A stretch of 64,000 bases of DNA from Hermetia illucens (taxonomy: Eukaryota > Arthropoda > Insecta > Diptera > Stratiomyidae): contig NC_051851.1 of NCBI RefSeq assembly GCF_905115235.1, positions 49,611,240 to 49,675,239 of the forward strand, given 5' to 3'. The position numbers and the translations under genes were made by a program. This document shows positions 1 to 10,411 of this stretch, piece after piece. Below the pieces are notes generated by a model that did no database searches, was not told where the DNA came from, and saw only the letters and a list, made by a program, of their open reading frames with translations. How positions within the stretch are numbered: position 1 is the stretch's first letter; the number at the start of each line of letters is the position of its first letter.

Positions 1-945
1 AGCGAACCACACGACGGTCAGTCGACGTAAACTTTCAAAGTGACCCACGTGGGCATCCAGGACCATCGATTGACAACGACGAGTTGCGTTTGCCAGTCGA
101 ATCCGACACACGTCAGTCTGTGAGGGACATTGCAGAGAAACTGGGCACATTATTCGACAGTTTCCCGGCACTTGCAACAACTTGGAAAGGTGAAAAAGCT
201 CGACAAATGGGTTCCGCATGCCCTTATGGAGCAAAACATGGCGCTTCGAATGAAAATTTGCAGTTCTCTACTCACCCCCAACAGAACCGATCCCTTTTTG
301 CCCAGGATAGTGACATGTGATAACAGGTGGATATTTTACGATAATCGTCGCCAATCAGCACAATGGCTAGATGCTGATGAGCCACTGAAGCATATGCCGA
401 AACCGAGCCTCCTTCCGAAGAAGGTATTGGTGACTGTTTGGTGGTCTACAGCTGGAGTTATACACTATTCTTTTTTGGCACCTGGAGAAACGATAAATGC
501 ACAGAGGAAATGCATCAAAAATTGAGTATTCAATGGTCGAGATTGGTCAACAGAGATGGTGTGATACTCTTTCACGACAATGCATGGCCTCATGTTTTCA
601 GAACAACGGTTCAAAAGTTGAACGAATTGCAGTATGAGACTCTGCCTCATCCACCATATTCACCGGAGCTTTCGCCAACCGACTACTACTTTTTTAAACA
701 TTTGGATCATTTTTTGACGGAAAAAAATTTAGGAACGAAGAGGCTGTCAAAATTGCCTTCGACGAATTTATCAACACCCGACAGTTGGACTTCTACAAAG
801 CTGGCATAAATGCTCTTGAATCTCGCTGGGAGAAGTGTTTTGAATCGGCTGGCACCTATTTTGATTAAATAAATAAATTTTTGTAAGCTTTACAGTTGTT
901 TCAAATTTTAGTACAAAAACGGCCATTTCATTTGCAACAACCTAA
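1..945 (+). mobile_element. mariner DNA transposon, cecropia (Hsmar1/SETMAR-like) type, 5' part outside window
   Basis: This is a decayed mariner transposase running into the left edge. Recognisable family blocks are KVKKLDKWVPHAL near 190-230, IVTCDNRW with the first catalytic Asp near 312, WLDADEPLKHMPKPSLLPKK near 366-423, WWSTAGVIHYSFLAPGETI near 441-495, HDNAWPH with the second Asp near 580, and PPYSPELSPTDYYFF with the third Asp near 651-695. The C-terminal block ending in SAGTYFD stops at 868. All three acidic residues survive, but the reading frame changes near 500-530 and again near 740-780, so no intact transposase can be made. The element ends in an inverted-repeat end (caacctaa) beside a TA at about 945, as expected for a TA-targeting mariner. 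The residues match the cecropia branch (Hsmar1, SETMAR) best. That assignment is from memory of the family and not from a search. Confidence 0.9.
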
Positions 946-965
946 TAATTGTGGCTCAAATACCC

Positions 966-1450
966 CTATGTGCGTTCCACAATTACCTCTTGTCTTTCCA
1001 TATTTTTCTTAAACGATTCTTCTAGATACTTTGCTACTTTTGAAGTATTTTCTTTTTCTTCTTCAGTTATCTCTAACGTGATCTTAAACTTTTTTAAGTG
1101 GTGGTTTATATCTTCCTTAACAGATATTATAGCGTCTTGTCGTTTTCCCATGTCATCTGTAAGTTTTGATTGCTTTTCATTCTGTTGTCTTATAAGTTCT
1201 TCTTGTCGCCTTCTAGATTCTTCTTTTTGTCTTTCCATTCTAGATATAACTAGCAGTAGGGTTGCTACGTCGTTGCTGTTTAGCGTGGATGTTGCAGCTG
1301 CTTCCTTGCGACCTTCGATAGACAGTGTAGGCTTACCGTTCCTCGACATTGATACCTCGCGACTCCAAAGCTGCGCAAAGTCTTCTCTGTAATTCTGCTT
1401 TAGTCCCCTCGTAGTGAGCTCTAATTCTCACAGCTCCCTTTTCAGGTGCA
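966..1450 (-). mobile_element. Retroelement gag-like fossil (SAP-like plus coiled coil)
   Basis: Reading the minus strand, a lysine- and glutamate-rich coiled-coil stretch (MERQKEESRRRQEELIRQQN and following) is preceded by sequence resembling a SAP-type helix pair. Such SAP-plus-coil N-termini are common in gag proteins of insect LTR retrotransposons. No protease, reverse transcriptase or LTR is seen beside it, so this is a fragment. It is broken, probably old, and could instead be the start of an unrelated coiled-coil gene. The family is not assigned. Confidence 0.4.
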
Positions 1451-1640
1451 CTACTTTCAAGCCCTTCATCACAATATAGTAGTTTCAACGTAATGATTAT
1501 ACATTCATTACTTTCTAGTTAGCCGGGAGTGCATTTAATGCCAAAAAGGATTAACTGTTATTCAGTTTGTCATATCCATATCTATGTAAAACTTACTTCA
1601 TCTTGGCATTAACATGTAGTCTGTAGAAATTGCAATGTAA

Positions 1641-4600
1641 ATGTTACTGATAAACATGGTACATTTTCTACAAGCGGTTTTGATTTTCATGGGTTTCACT
1701 GTTAAGGTTCAGTCATATCCCGAGGGTTTCACAATAGCTAAAGCAGGTACGGAAGTCACAACTGTTAAAAGCAAATCGAAATTCAATTATCAGACAGAAG
1801 AAGGAGAATTTCCGGGGATAGTAAGTTGGGAAGTTAATTTTATTTTTAATCAATGGGGTGACGTTAAACGTTTTAGATTTCTTTTCGCTATAGAGGACGA
1901 ATGGTACATGAGTGCACGGGCGCATTAGTTAGCATGAGATTTGCACTGAGTGCAGCACATTGTTTTGATATATTTTCCGTACTAACTGTGAGTATTTAAG
2001 TTTGACTTGCACATTGTGTGTCTATAATCTATGATTTAATGGTGCCAAACTGCCATTTTAATAAATCTTTTTTTTTTCGGTTTATGTCAGATGGTAGCAG
2101 TGTCCAGAGATTTCCAAGAAAAGTCTTTAGCGAGAGTGTATACTCATCCGAATTTTGAATTCATCAGACGGAGGTACGATGTAGCTATTATAGAAGTAAG
2201 TAAGAATCATCTTTTATTTTCAATAGCGCTTCGCTTGGCTAAACTGACTCTAATATTTTATTGGCTAACTGCCAGGACAGTGTATCCATCCCAGCAATCT
2301 TCTCCTCGAACAGTCTCGATCCTTCGTCTTTCAGTTGCAACATGTCGTTGTATTTCTATCGCTAGTTTTCTTCAAACCTTATAGGGCTCAATAATGTGCC
2401 CGAAACTTTCTATGCAAAAACATCACAGTTTTACAGAAGTTCACTTTAGAATTCGGATTTCGGAGCCTACTATTCATTACACGAAAACTTTAAAAGAAGT
2501 GGCTCCGCTTCTCATAAAACAAGTAGTGGTTGAATCGGGAAAAGCTAGTCGGAGCAAACAAAACGACAGATTTGACGAAACATAAGAAACAACTCCAAGG
2601 CAACTGCAGTATCTATTGCAAACATACACAACGGTATAGTAACAGGTCGTGCTAAACCGATCGCAATTTTCTTCGCCGAGAGGGATGAAAAGCCTATACT
2701 CCAAAGAAGAAGTCGTTGTTTTCCGGAAAAAATATTGAAACAAATCGGGAAACCGGAAGCTGGATGCTTCAGGTACGTATATTATGTGAGAATATCCACT
2801 TTCGGATGATATTGATATTCATTGCCTTGAATTTGCTAAGAAGCAACAACTTCGACGTATTATAACTTTGTTAGTAATAGTGCGATTTCCACCAAACTTG
2901 GTAAGATCATGCTCTATATTATATCCTATATTATTGCGTGGTGCTACCATAAATCTAAGGGGGGTCCCTTTCAACCCCCCGCACTCCCCACGTTTGCAGC
3001 AAATGTCAAAACTAAGACCGGTTTCGAAAAGTACTAACCGAGACCTTTAATTTGATATCCCACATGACTACATTTGATGAAAAAAAAAATGTACAACCTC
3101 CTTTTGCATGTATGGGAACCCCCCTCCGCCTTAAATTCATCGTAAAAGGATGTAACTCACTGTATGCGTGAGCGTTCACAGTTCCCAGCTTTCTACCAAA
3201 TTTGGTGTCAATCGCTGTAACTGTCTCCGAGAAAAATGCGTGTGATGGACAGACAGACAGACAGACAGTAAACCGTGTTTACACAAAACCTTAAAAACGA
3301 GTTGAATATGCTCAAGAGTTGATTGGTTGATAAGACCAAAGAATTTTGGAAAACCGTTATTTTTTTGCCAGGAGTCTAGTTTCAACATTTTCTGTCTCGA
3401 TGGCCTGCAATTAGTGTCACGACATTAGAAGATGGTATTAATAAACAAACAGTTGAAGACAACCGTGGCAGTATTGTGATGTGGGGTGCTATGGCATCTA
3501 AAATACCAGAATTACTGCATATAATACTAGAAAACGTCACTAAAATAAATTAACTTGACATACGAAACCAGTACACACCAGCTACGGATGCTATATTGGG
3601 TTTGCAATTTGATATTTATAATGTTAGATCATTACGATGATTCAAAATATGTAGCCAGGGTCGTTAAGGAACGGGTCCACTATAATGTTAAAAGGACACT
3701 TGCTCAGTTAGCTCGGCTCAGTTAGCTCGGAACCCGGATTTATATCGAATGAAACTCTTATAGGCACACGTCGAAAATCAGCTACGCAGAAAGGACTTGA
3801 AAAATTAAATAAAGGATACGATAAGGATTTTTCCTGCAGGGGTTTCCGAATAACTTGTAAGATCACTGAAAAGAAGATCTCTCAAAATTTTAAAATCTAA
3901 TGTCACACATTTTTTTTTTATTTTATCGCTACTTTTCTGTTTAATATAAAAATAATCAAATAATAATAACGGTAGGTTATTTAAAAATATAAACTGACTT
4001 CCAAGATATTTGACTTCAAAGTATATTGCATTTATTTGGTTGACTGTATGTGTATCTTGGAGTTTGGCAAACTATGACGGAATGTTTTGTATTCTTAGCT
4101 ATGTACGAATGGAAAATCGTGCATAGAATTTTTTACATAAGGTGTGCCCAGCTTCGCTTGTCCCAACTTGTTTTAAATCATTCATACGTTTAAAATTTTA
4201 TAATATAATATTTTTTGATAAAAAAATCTTACCTACAGTTAATTTCCGTTACCTGCGCGATGTGCTACCTGCACTATCTAGTTTTTCTTTCTTGCTTTCT
4301 AATGAATGTTGTGATGAGGAAGTATACTGAACCTCCTTATTATGTTTTAATATAGTTGCATAATATTATATTGGTACTCCTTAGACGGTGATCCCATTTG
4401 TTTACTCAAAGGATGTAGAACCTGTTCCCATAGCCCTTCATTATCCTGAAAGTGGATCGAAAATGCTTACAGTAGGATGGAAATGTCGTGTTGACGTAAG
4501 TAATAAATGTATATTCTTGTATACTTCAATTATATATACATGTATTCACAAAGCACATTATAAGGAAGTGGCAGCGATGGCTCAAGGATACAACTAACTA

Positions 4601-5182
4601 TTTATATTTTTTTCATAAGGACGCTGACATCATCTTTTCTAGAGGACCTAATTAAATTTTATAATAGTTTAACCAACAAATACTACTAAGCTGTATTAAT
4701 TAAGTTTGTAGGAACATAAAATCAACTTCAAAAATTATGTTTACATAATTAAAAATTCAAGATTTGATGTTCATTATGCAAACCGTTTCACAGGGAAAAG
4801 TGCGGGTAATGAAAGATCAAATGGCAACAACCGTGCAACTTGTCAAATGTGTGCGACAAAACTTTTGGGAAAAGATTTGCGCTGAAGATCCCGAAAACAG
4901 ACGGGATAATTGCCAAGTATAAATATGAAAAATTGTTTTATATTGAAATCACTAGCGGAAATGATTTTTTTCCGGTAGAATGATGACGGATCTCCTCTTT
5001 TAACTGACTACGGTCATATAGTTGCTATATATTCAGAAAATGCTTATACATCTGTCGGGCACCCGAAGGAACCATTGTATCGGGGTTTTTATACAAATTT
5101 GAAATTCTGTACAATACAGAGGTGGATGCGACATATCTTACCAGAAAATATACCAATCTTAGGCTCTCGAGGGTTGAGTTGA
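1641..5182 (+). CDS. Secreted serine protease homologue SPH-1 (catalytic Ser replaced by Asp), 6 exons, 277 aa
   Basis: Exons: 1641-1820, 1877-1987, 2091-2195, 4385-4495, 4794-4916 and 4979-5182. All introns are GT-AG, all junctions are in phase 0, and every exon length is a multiple of three. The product is a chymotrypsin-fold (S1A) protein with a hydrophobic signal segment at residues 6-25. His57 is kept in SAAHCF (about residue 88) and Asp102 in YDVAII (about 127). The GDSGGP motif has become NDDGSP (about 211-216), so the nucleophile Ser is Asp. The activation motif IVGG is SKFN in the same register, 15 residues up to GEFPGI. Cys136 and Cys201, which normally pair, are both missing, and Cys220 is also absent. 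Intron 3 (2.2 kb) holds a family X repeat and a Tc1-like scrap. An AATAAA lies at 5564. The intact splice sites argue for a functional non-catalytic protein. The role is unknown; other insect SPHs act as cofactors, binding proteins or gut, salivary or seminal proteins. Confidence 0.85.
2742..3297 (+). repeat. Family X repeat, copy 1 (inside SPH-1 intron 3)
   Basis: This copy starts with the family head (cgggaaaccggaagctgg) and contains the conserved block around tttgttagtaatagtgcgat. It ends with a (gaca)n tract at 3250-3268 and the terminal palindrome gtttacacaaaacctt. It is non-coding. The head, microsatellite and palindromic tail recur in about 15 places in this window. The layout resembles DINE-1/mini-me repeats of flies (Helentron-related, with a GTCY microsatellite). 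That class is inferred and no replication protein is seen. Confidence 0.8.
3425..3545 (+). mobile_element. Tc1-like transposase scrap
   Basis: A short frame reads TVEDNRGSIVMWGAMASK, like the GGGSVMVWGC block that precedes the second catalytic Asp of Tc1-type transposases. About 40 residues are recognisable and no terminal repeats are seen. It is a degraded fragment inside SPH-1 intron 3. Confidence 0.35.
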
Positions 5183-5789
5183 ATTATTGCTTTGTAAACC
5201 ATTTAAGTTCTAATTCTCTTCTTTCGCAATTTCAGGTGTTGGAAAAAGTTTAAAAAAGTGGAACGAATGTGGCTGTATTTAATATTATTAGCGTCAGTCA
5301 AATTGAAACAAAATGGCATTATTATTTGAAAATAGGAGAAAACAGGCTCTATGAAACAGAGTTAATTTAACGTTGCTATAATATTTATTTGTGTTAGTTA
5401 TTGAGAGTATCTTTACAGAAAATATACATTTAGTTGAGGAAGGATGACACTTAGTGGTTTTATTTCAATGAACGCCTATTGAAACCCTTTTGTTCGTTCT
5501 GGACCTTTCTAATGGTGTTAACTTTTCCTTTGAAATAATATTTTAATTAAGGCAAACTATTGCAATAAAATTAAAACAATGATGTTTTTATTGATAAGCC
5601 TAAAAATGAGTATATAGTTTAGTTTACTTTCCAGGCGAATATTCAAGCTATCAAGTGATAATATCTTTCAGATCCATTCTCGGAGACTACCTAATAAAAA
5701 AATGTAAAAAAAAAATCAAAAGGTTGTCACTTTATAGTGCCTAAGCTCCAAAACACCCACATCCTCATATCTGTTCAAATAAAGTTAAC
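5183..5789. other. 3' flank of SPH-1, no gene seen
   Basis: AT-rich sequence without a convincing reading frame. It contains AATAAA at 5564-5569, a possible polyadenylation signal about 380 bp after the SPH-1 stop. Confidence 0.5.
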
Positions 5790-6105
5790 AATAGTATATT
5801 ACCATAATTTTTAGTAATTGCCTGCAAAACCCCCCTAGCTTCATCTTAGAATCTTGAAATTGAATTGAAATGCTATCAAGTCTAGTGGAAATCGCACTAT
5901 TTTTAACAAAGTTATGATAGGTCAAAGCTGTCGCTTCTGTGCAAATTCAAGACTTTGAATGTCAATATTACGCGAAAGCGGATATTCTCACATAATATAT
6001 GCAGATATTACGTGCTAGGTATTAATGGGACAAATCCACTCGAAATGTTTTTATAAAAGAAATACACAAAACCTTTCATACCTAAAGCGCCCTATTTGTT
6101 GCACT
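5790..6105 (-). repeat. Family X repeat, copy 2 (3'-truncated)
   Basis: Minus-strand copy holding the family head (gcgctttaggtatgaaagg, reading from 6100 downward), the tatgtgagaatatccgctttcg block and the tagtgcgatttccac block. It stops near the aattactaaaaattatgg block and lacks the (GACA)n end. It lies directly against copy 3 in opposite orientation. Confidence 0.75.
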
Positions 6106-6114
6106 TTGAAGTTG

Positions 6115-6790
6115 CTTTAACCTAGTATAACTTTGTTAGTCATAGTGCGATTTCCACCAAATTTGGTAAGGTCATGCTCTATACTGTAGCTTACATTCCT
6201 GCCAAATTCTGTGATTCTAGGGTGAACTTAAGGGGGGTTTTCCTGTCAATTACTAAAAATTGTAGTAATATACTATTATTAACTTCATTAAAAAAGGTAT
6301 CGGTATGGAGGGTATTTCGGAGCCTAGGTACCATATAGTAGCAGCCCCCTGATTTTTTTCAGTTTTTTCGGTTTGGCAGTTCCTGAGAATGGGTTCGTTA
6401 AAAAAATGACCACTTTCAACCCCCCGCACTCCCCATCTTTTCAACGAAATTCAAAGCTTCGAAAAGTACTAACCGAGACCTTTAATTTGATACCCCACAT
6501 GACCATATTTGATGAAAAAAAAATTTACACCCCCCTTTTGCATGTATGGGGACCCCCCTTAAATTCGTCGTAAAAGGATGTTACTCACTATATGCATGAG
6601 CGTTCACAGTTCCCACCTTTCTACCAAATTTGGTGTCAATCGCTATAACCGTCTCCGAGAAAAATGCGTGTGACGTACAGACAGATTGACCGACAGACTG
6701 ACAGACAGACAGACAGACAGACGGACAGACAGACAGACAATAAACCGATTTTAATAAGGTTTTGTGTTTACATAAAACCTTAAAAACAAG
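6115..6790 (+). repeat. Family X repeat, copy 3 (well-preserved tail)
   Basis: Contains the tataactttgttagtcatag block at about 6124, a C-rich run near 6418-6434 and an expanded (gaca)n tract at 6677-6739. The terminal palindrome aaggttttgtgtttacat/aaaacctt lies at 6755-6783. Small open frames here are chance frames in repeat DNA. Confidence 0.8.
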
Positions 6791-8811
6791 GTGGCGGCTG
6801 GTCCCGCCCAGCGCTTCAACAGTTTCCGATGGAAACAAGAAATTGGGAAATGTAAAATATTGGCAAAACTATAGTGACTGCGGCCTCGCGACGGGAGCGG
6901 AATCTCATTCGCCTCTTTCTGAATTCATTTGCTAACGCATTCCATAATGCGCAATTACCCTATTGTTTCCCCGCAGATTGCACATTACTGAATGCATTCC
7001 GGCGAATTGATCTTGATAGAGGGGAATGATTTGGCGTATCCGTAGCAGCACACGTATGTTGCTGCAACCTGGACTCTCGGAGTTCAACCGAGTTCAAGGC
7101 GAGCGTAGCGGCATGGGAATCGGTTCGTGGGTTGACAGCTGATCAACGGCCGTTGGGATTGCAAAATGTCATTGTTTGTGCCGGAGCCGTGGAGAGTAGA
7201 GTTAGAGGCAATTTCATGATCTCCCGAATTTCAGCTTCGGGCAAGGAGGAAGGTAAGTTTCCTTTTCCAAAATTTGAAGCAGTAATATACTGCCTTGAGG
7301 AATGATTTCATCCTCGTAATAGGTAATTTATATAAGACGAGAGTCGGATGATTCTGTGAATTGGAAGGAATTTTAGCGGAAAAGGGAATGATTGACGTGA
7401 AGGCGTAGTCGGAAGGTCCGGGAATTAGTTTGCTGAGACAGCGGTGCAAAGTTTTGGATGTTATAACGAGGTTAAGTTTTGGGAAGTTTGTGCATGGGCG
7501 TGAGACGGCAGGATAAAAAGCCACAGAAATCATATTCTGCCAAGAGGGTATAATTCACGAACAGCAAAGCGGTTGTCCAAGAGGAGCTTGCTTTGTGATG
7601 AACGTGAATTTCTTCAGTTGCTCGCGGAACAACCGTTTAGTAATTTTGTGCTGAAGTTTCAGTTTCGGAAGACGTTTTCCATTGAGTATGCGGCATTCAT
7701 ATAAAATTGCATTTGTGACCTCTAAAAAATATCTGGTCTGAGTGTTCGCCAGACATTCTCCTCTTCGGGTGTGCGTTGCTGGGAGGACTTCCGGAAAGAA
7801 TATTAAGTAAAGAAAAACCAAAAGAAACAAAACAACAACAATACACGCCACGCCGGGCTCGGAGTTTAATCGACGGGTTAGTTTTTTTTTGCTTTAATTT
7901 CATTTTTTTTATAATTTTGTTATTTTGATTTCATTTTTCTTTTGAATTTTGATTTAATTTAAGTTTTCCTTTATATATTTTTTTGCTTTGATTCGATATC
8001 ATTTTCCCTTTTATATTTTTATTTGATTGCATTTTCCATGAATATAACATGAATTTGAGCTATTTTTTTTATTTGACTTTTTTTTATTGGACTCCGCAAA
8101 ACTTTCGAAGGAATTCTCTAAATAATGCCCCGAGGATGTCAAGGATTTGGGGGAAACTTCAGGGGCCTCGCCTCAATAACTCCCCCCCCCCCCCAAATTC
8201 CCGAGCCTGGATAGCACAGAGGCGTGCAAGAACGTGTCAACCGAGTACTTTGATGGAGCTTCAGTCATTGCGGGCGGACCTCCACGGTTAATTCTGGGTT
8301 TCTGGGATAGCTCTTCCCTCTAGGTCGTTTTCAGCCAATCAGGATAATCGTTTGATCATCTCATTCTCCTAGGTTCATTATAAAACTATCAATATATAAG
8401 TATAGTATTAAAAAAAATCTGCAAATTGAAAGTATAATCTATTGCATTTAACTCACTTTAGACAAGAATATTTTCCTTTCCTGGAATTTGGCACACATTT
8501 CAATATAAGACTTATTTTGAACTGTTTTTTTTTTCATTGAAAAAGGGGTTGCAAAATGACGGAAAACTGGTAATATCTGGCACTGGGGGGAGTTCCTAAT
8601 CAATTTCTTAAAAAAAAAACAGTAATATATCTATAACTTATATATGTATGCTTCTGTGCACGGAGTAAAGTGGAAATACGTGAAAATACGTTAGACCAAT
8701 ATAAATGCATGCATTGATAGATAATGTTTGTTTATTTAAGATGAATGTATTTATGCCGTTGATATGTATGTGCATATGTGTTTTTTTGCATTTGCACAGG
8801 AGCGATAATTT
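6791..8811. other. Unassigned intergenic DNA with a T-rich low-complexity block
   Basis: The stretch 6850-7860 has the base composition of old transposon DNA. Minus-strand frames at 7231-7533 and 7555-7851 (100 and 98 aa) have no motif I recognise. From 7875 to 8050 there is a degenerate T-rich array of tttgatttcatttt-like units. A 13-base poly-C run lies near 8182-8195. No host gene is supported. Confidence 0.4.
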
Positions 8812-9310
8812 TGACCTATTATAACTTTGTTAGTAGTAGTGCGATTTCTACCAAACTTGGTAGGATCATGTCTATATTAATATTGCCGCAAAATTTCGTG
8901 GTATCAGGATGAACTTAATGGGTGTTTTGCAGCCAATTACTAAAAATTATAATAACATACTATTATTAACTTTATTTGAAAGGATATCGGTGTGGAGGGT
9001 ATTTCGGAGCCTAGTCACCATATATTGGAAACAGGTTTTTCGGTTTGGTAGTTTCTGAGAATTGTTCCGTGAAAGAGATGATCCCTTACGACTCCTGGCA
9101 CTCCCCACCTTTCCAACAAACGTCAAAACTAAGACCGGTTTCGTAAAGTACTAATCGATACCTTTCATTTGATGTCCCATATGATTATGTTTGATGAAAA
9201 AAAAATGTAACCCTCCTCCCCCCTGTCGATGTATGGGAACCCCTCTTAAATTCGACGTAAGAGGATGTAACTCACTGTATGCGTGAACGTTCACAGTTCC
9301 CCTCTTTTCA
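8812..9310 (+). repeat. Family X repeat, copy 4
   Basis: Carries the tattataactttgttagtag block, the ggtatttcggagcctag block and the gtgaacgttcacagttccc block, then stops before the (GACA)n tract. It is truncated at the 3' end, next to a mariner remnant. Confidence 0.75.
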
Positions 9311-9499
9311 CTAAATGTTGAAATATTGCTACATGATCGATTTTATGTCTAAGCGTAAAAGTTATAGAGACAATGCAGTGGGGAGAGCGCTGTTAATGTG
9401 CAAGGCAATGTTTGGCGGAAATAATGCACGAAAGTGCGCAAGAAACTTCTCTCCCGTCTTTACTTGGGTGGCGATAGAATGTACGTTCTTTGAAAATTC

Positions 9500-9790
9500 G
9501 AACCTTTTTTGGTGAAATATGCTGATACATAGAAAAATATTATTTACCAAAGAAAAATGTTCACCGTTCCAGAAAAAATTAACAAAGAAAATGATGGGGT
9601 GTAGGCACGGTCATTTAAAGAAGGGTCTCATTCCATGGGTCGAAAAGGGTCATCACCCGGCTTCAGTCATGGTTTGATGGAGTGTCTCTTACGATGGAGT
9701 CACTCACTTGCATTTCTGTGAACAAGGGGTCAAAACATCGGCTAAAGTTTACCAAGAAACCCAGCATAAATTTTCTTAAGGCAGACTGAA
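9500..9790 (+). mobile_element. mariner-like transposase remnant, DD37D (maT/mori) type
   Basis: The translation contains KINKENDGV, GHHPASVMV, SVSYDGVTHLHFCEQGVKTS and AKVYQET. These are the blocks before the second catalytic Asp of DD37D mariners (GHHPASVMVWWGVSYEG in typical members). Stops interrupt the frame, the catalytic C-terminus is missing and no inverted repeats are visible. This is a different mariner lineage from the one at 1-945. Confidence 0.7.
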
Positions 9791-10411
9791 GGCGAACGTT
9801 TCGAATGAATATTTACTTCTAGCATCAGCATTTATTAATAAATATGTAAAAAAGTGGTCCAGAAACATTGATTATTTTTAATTTATTGCATAAGAAACGT
9901 GTAATGGTATTTATGTCCCAGCTAGGTATATATTTTTTGTAAATGTCAGATTTCTCTAAATAGGTGTAGGTATTTTATAGGAAGGTGCAAACAAACAATT
10001 TTAAAAAAGTTTTGTTTTGAAACGCAGCCTTAAAAATAAATTGAATTAGAATAATCGGATAAATATGAGTTGAGTTCTTATTGCATCTGCATATATCCTT
10101 TTGGTGGAATCTACTTTTGATTGCCTACCAACCTAAACGCCAAGTGAAAAGTGCATCGTCTTCAAGCATATTATTTCATTATTTTGAATTTACTATTATC
10201 TGAATTTTCATCGTTTTGAATTGGGCAAATATTTGTTAGTTCTCGGCCCACTTTCTGAGAATATTTTCAATAGTGAAAACTGAAAATGTCCAAGCTGTCA
10301 TTTAACTTAATAATTGTTTTAAAAAATCGACGTTAGTCCTAAATTAAGTTTTCCAAAATTTTACTCCAAATTATTCTTTGCTTTGTGTTGTAATTGCAGA
10401 AAACAGGGAAC

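Noticed and set aside
1713-1925. 70-aa minus-strand frame over SPH-1 exon 1
   Set aside because: Shadow of the SPH-1 coding exons on the opposite strand.
2280-2600. Additional coding exon in SPH-1 intron 3
   Set aside because: The exons on either side join in phase and give a continuous protease domain; frames here have no family motif.
3240-3270. CRISPR-like or regulatory tandem array
   Set aside because: It is a simple (GACA)n microsatellite inherent to family X; there are no spacers.
6581-6838. Frame rich in CLSVC repeats (minus strand)
   Set aside because: It is only the translation of the (GACA)n tract in family X copy 3.
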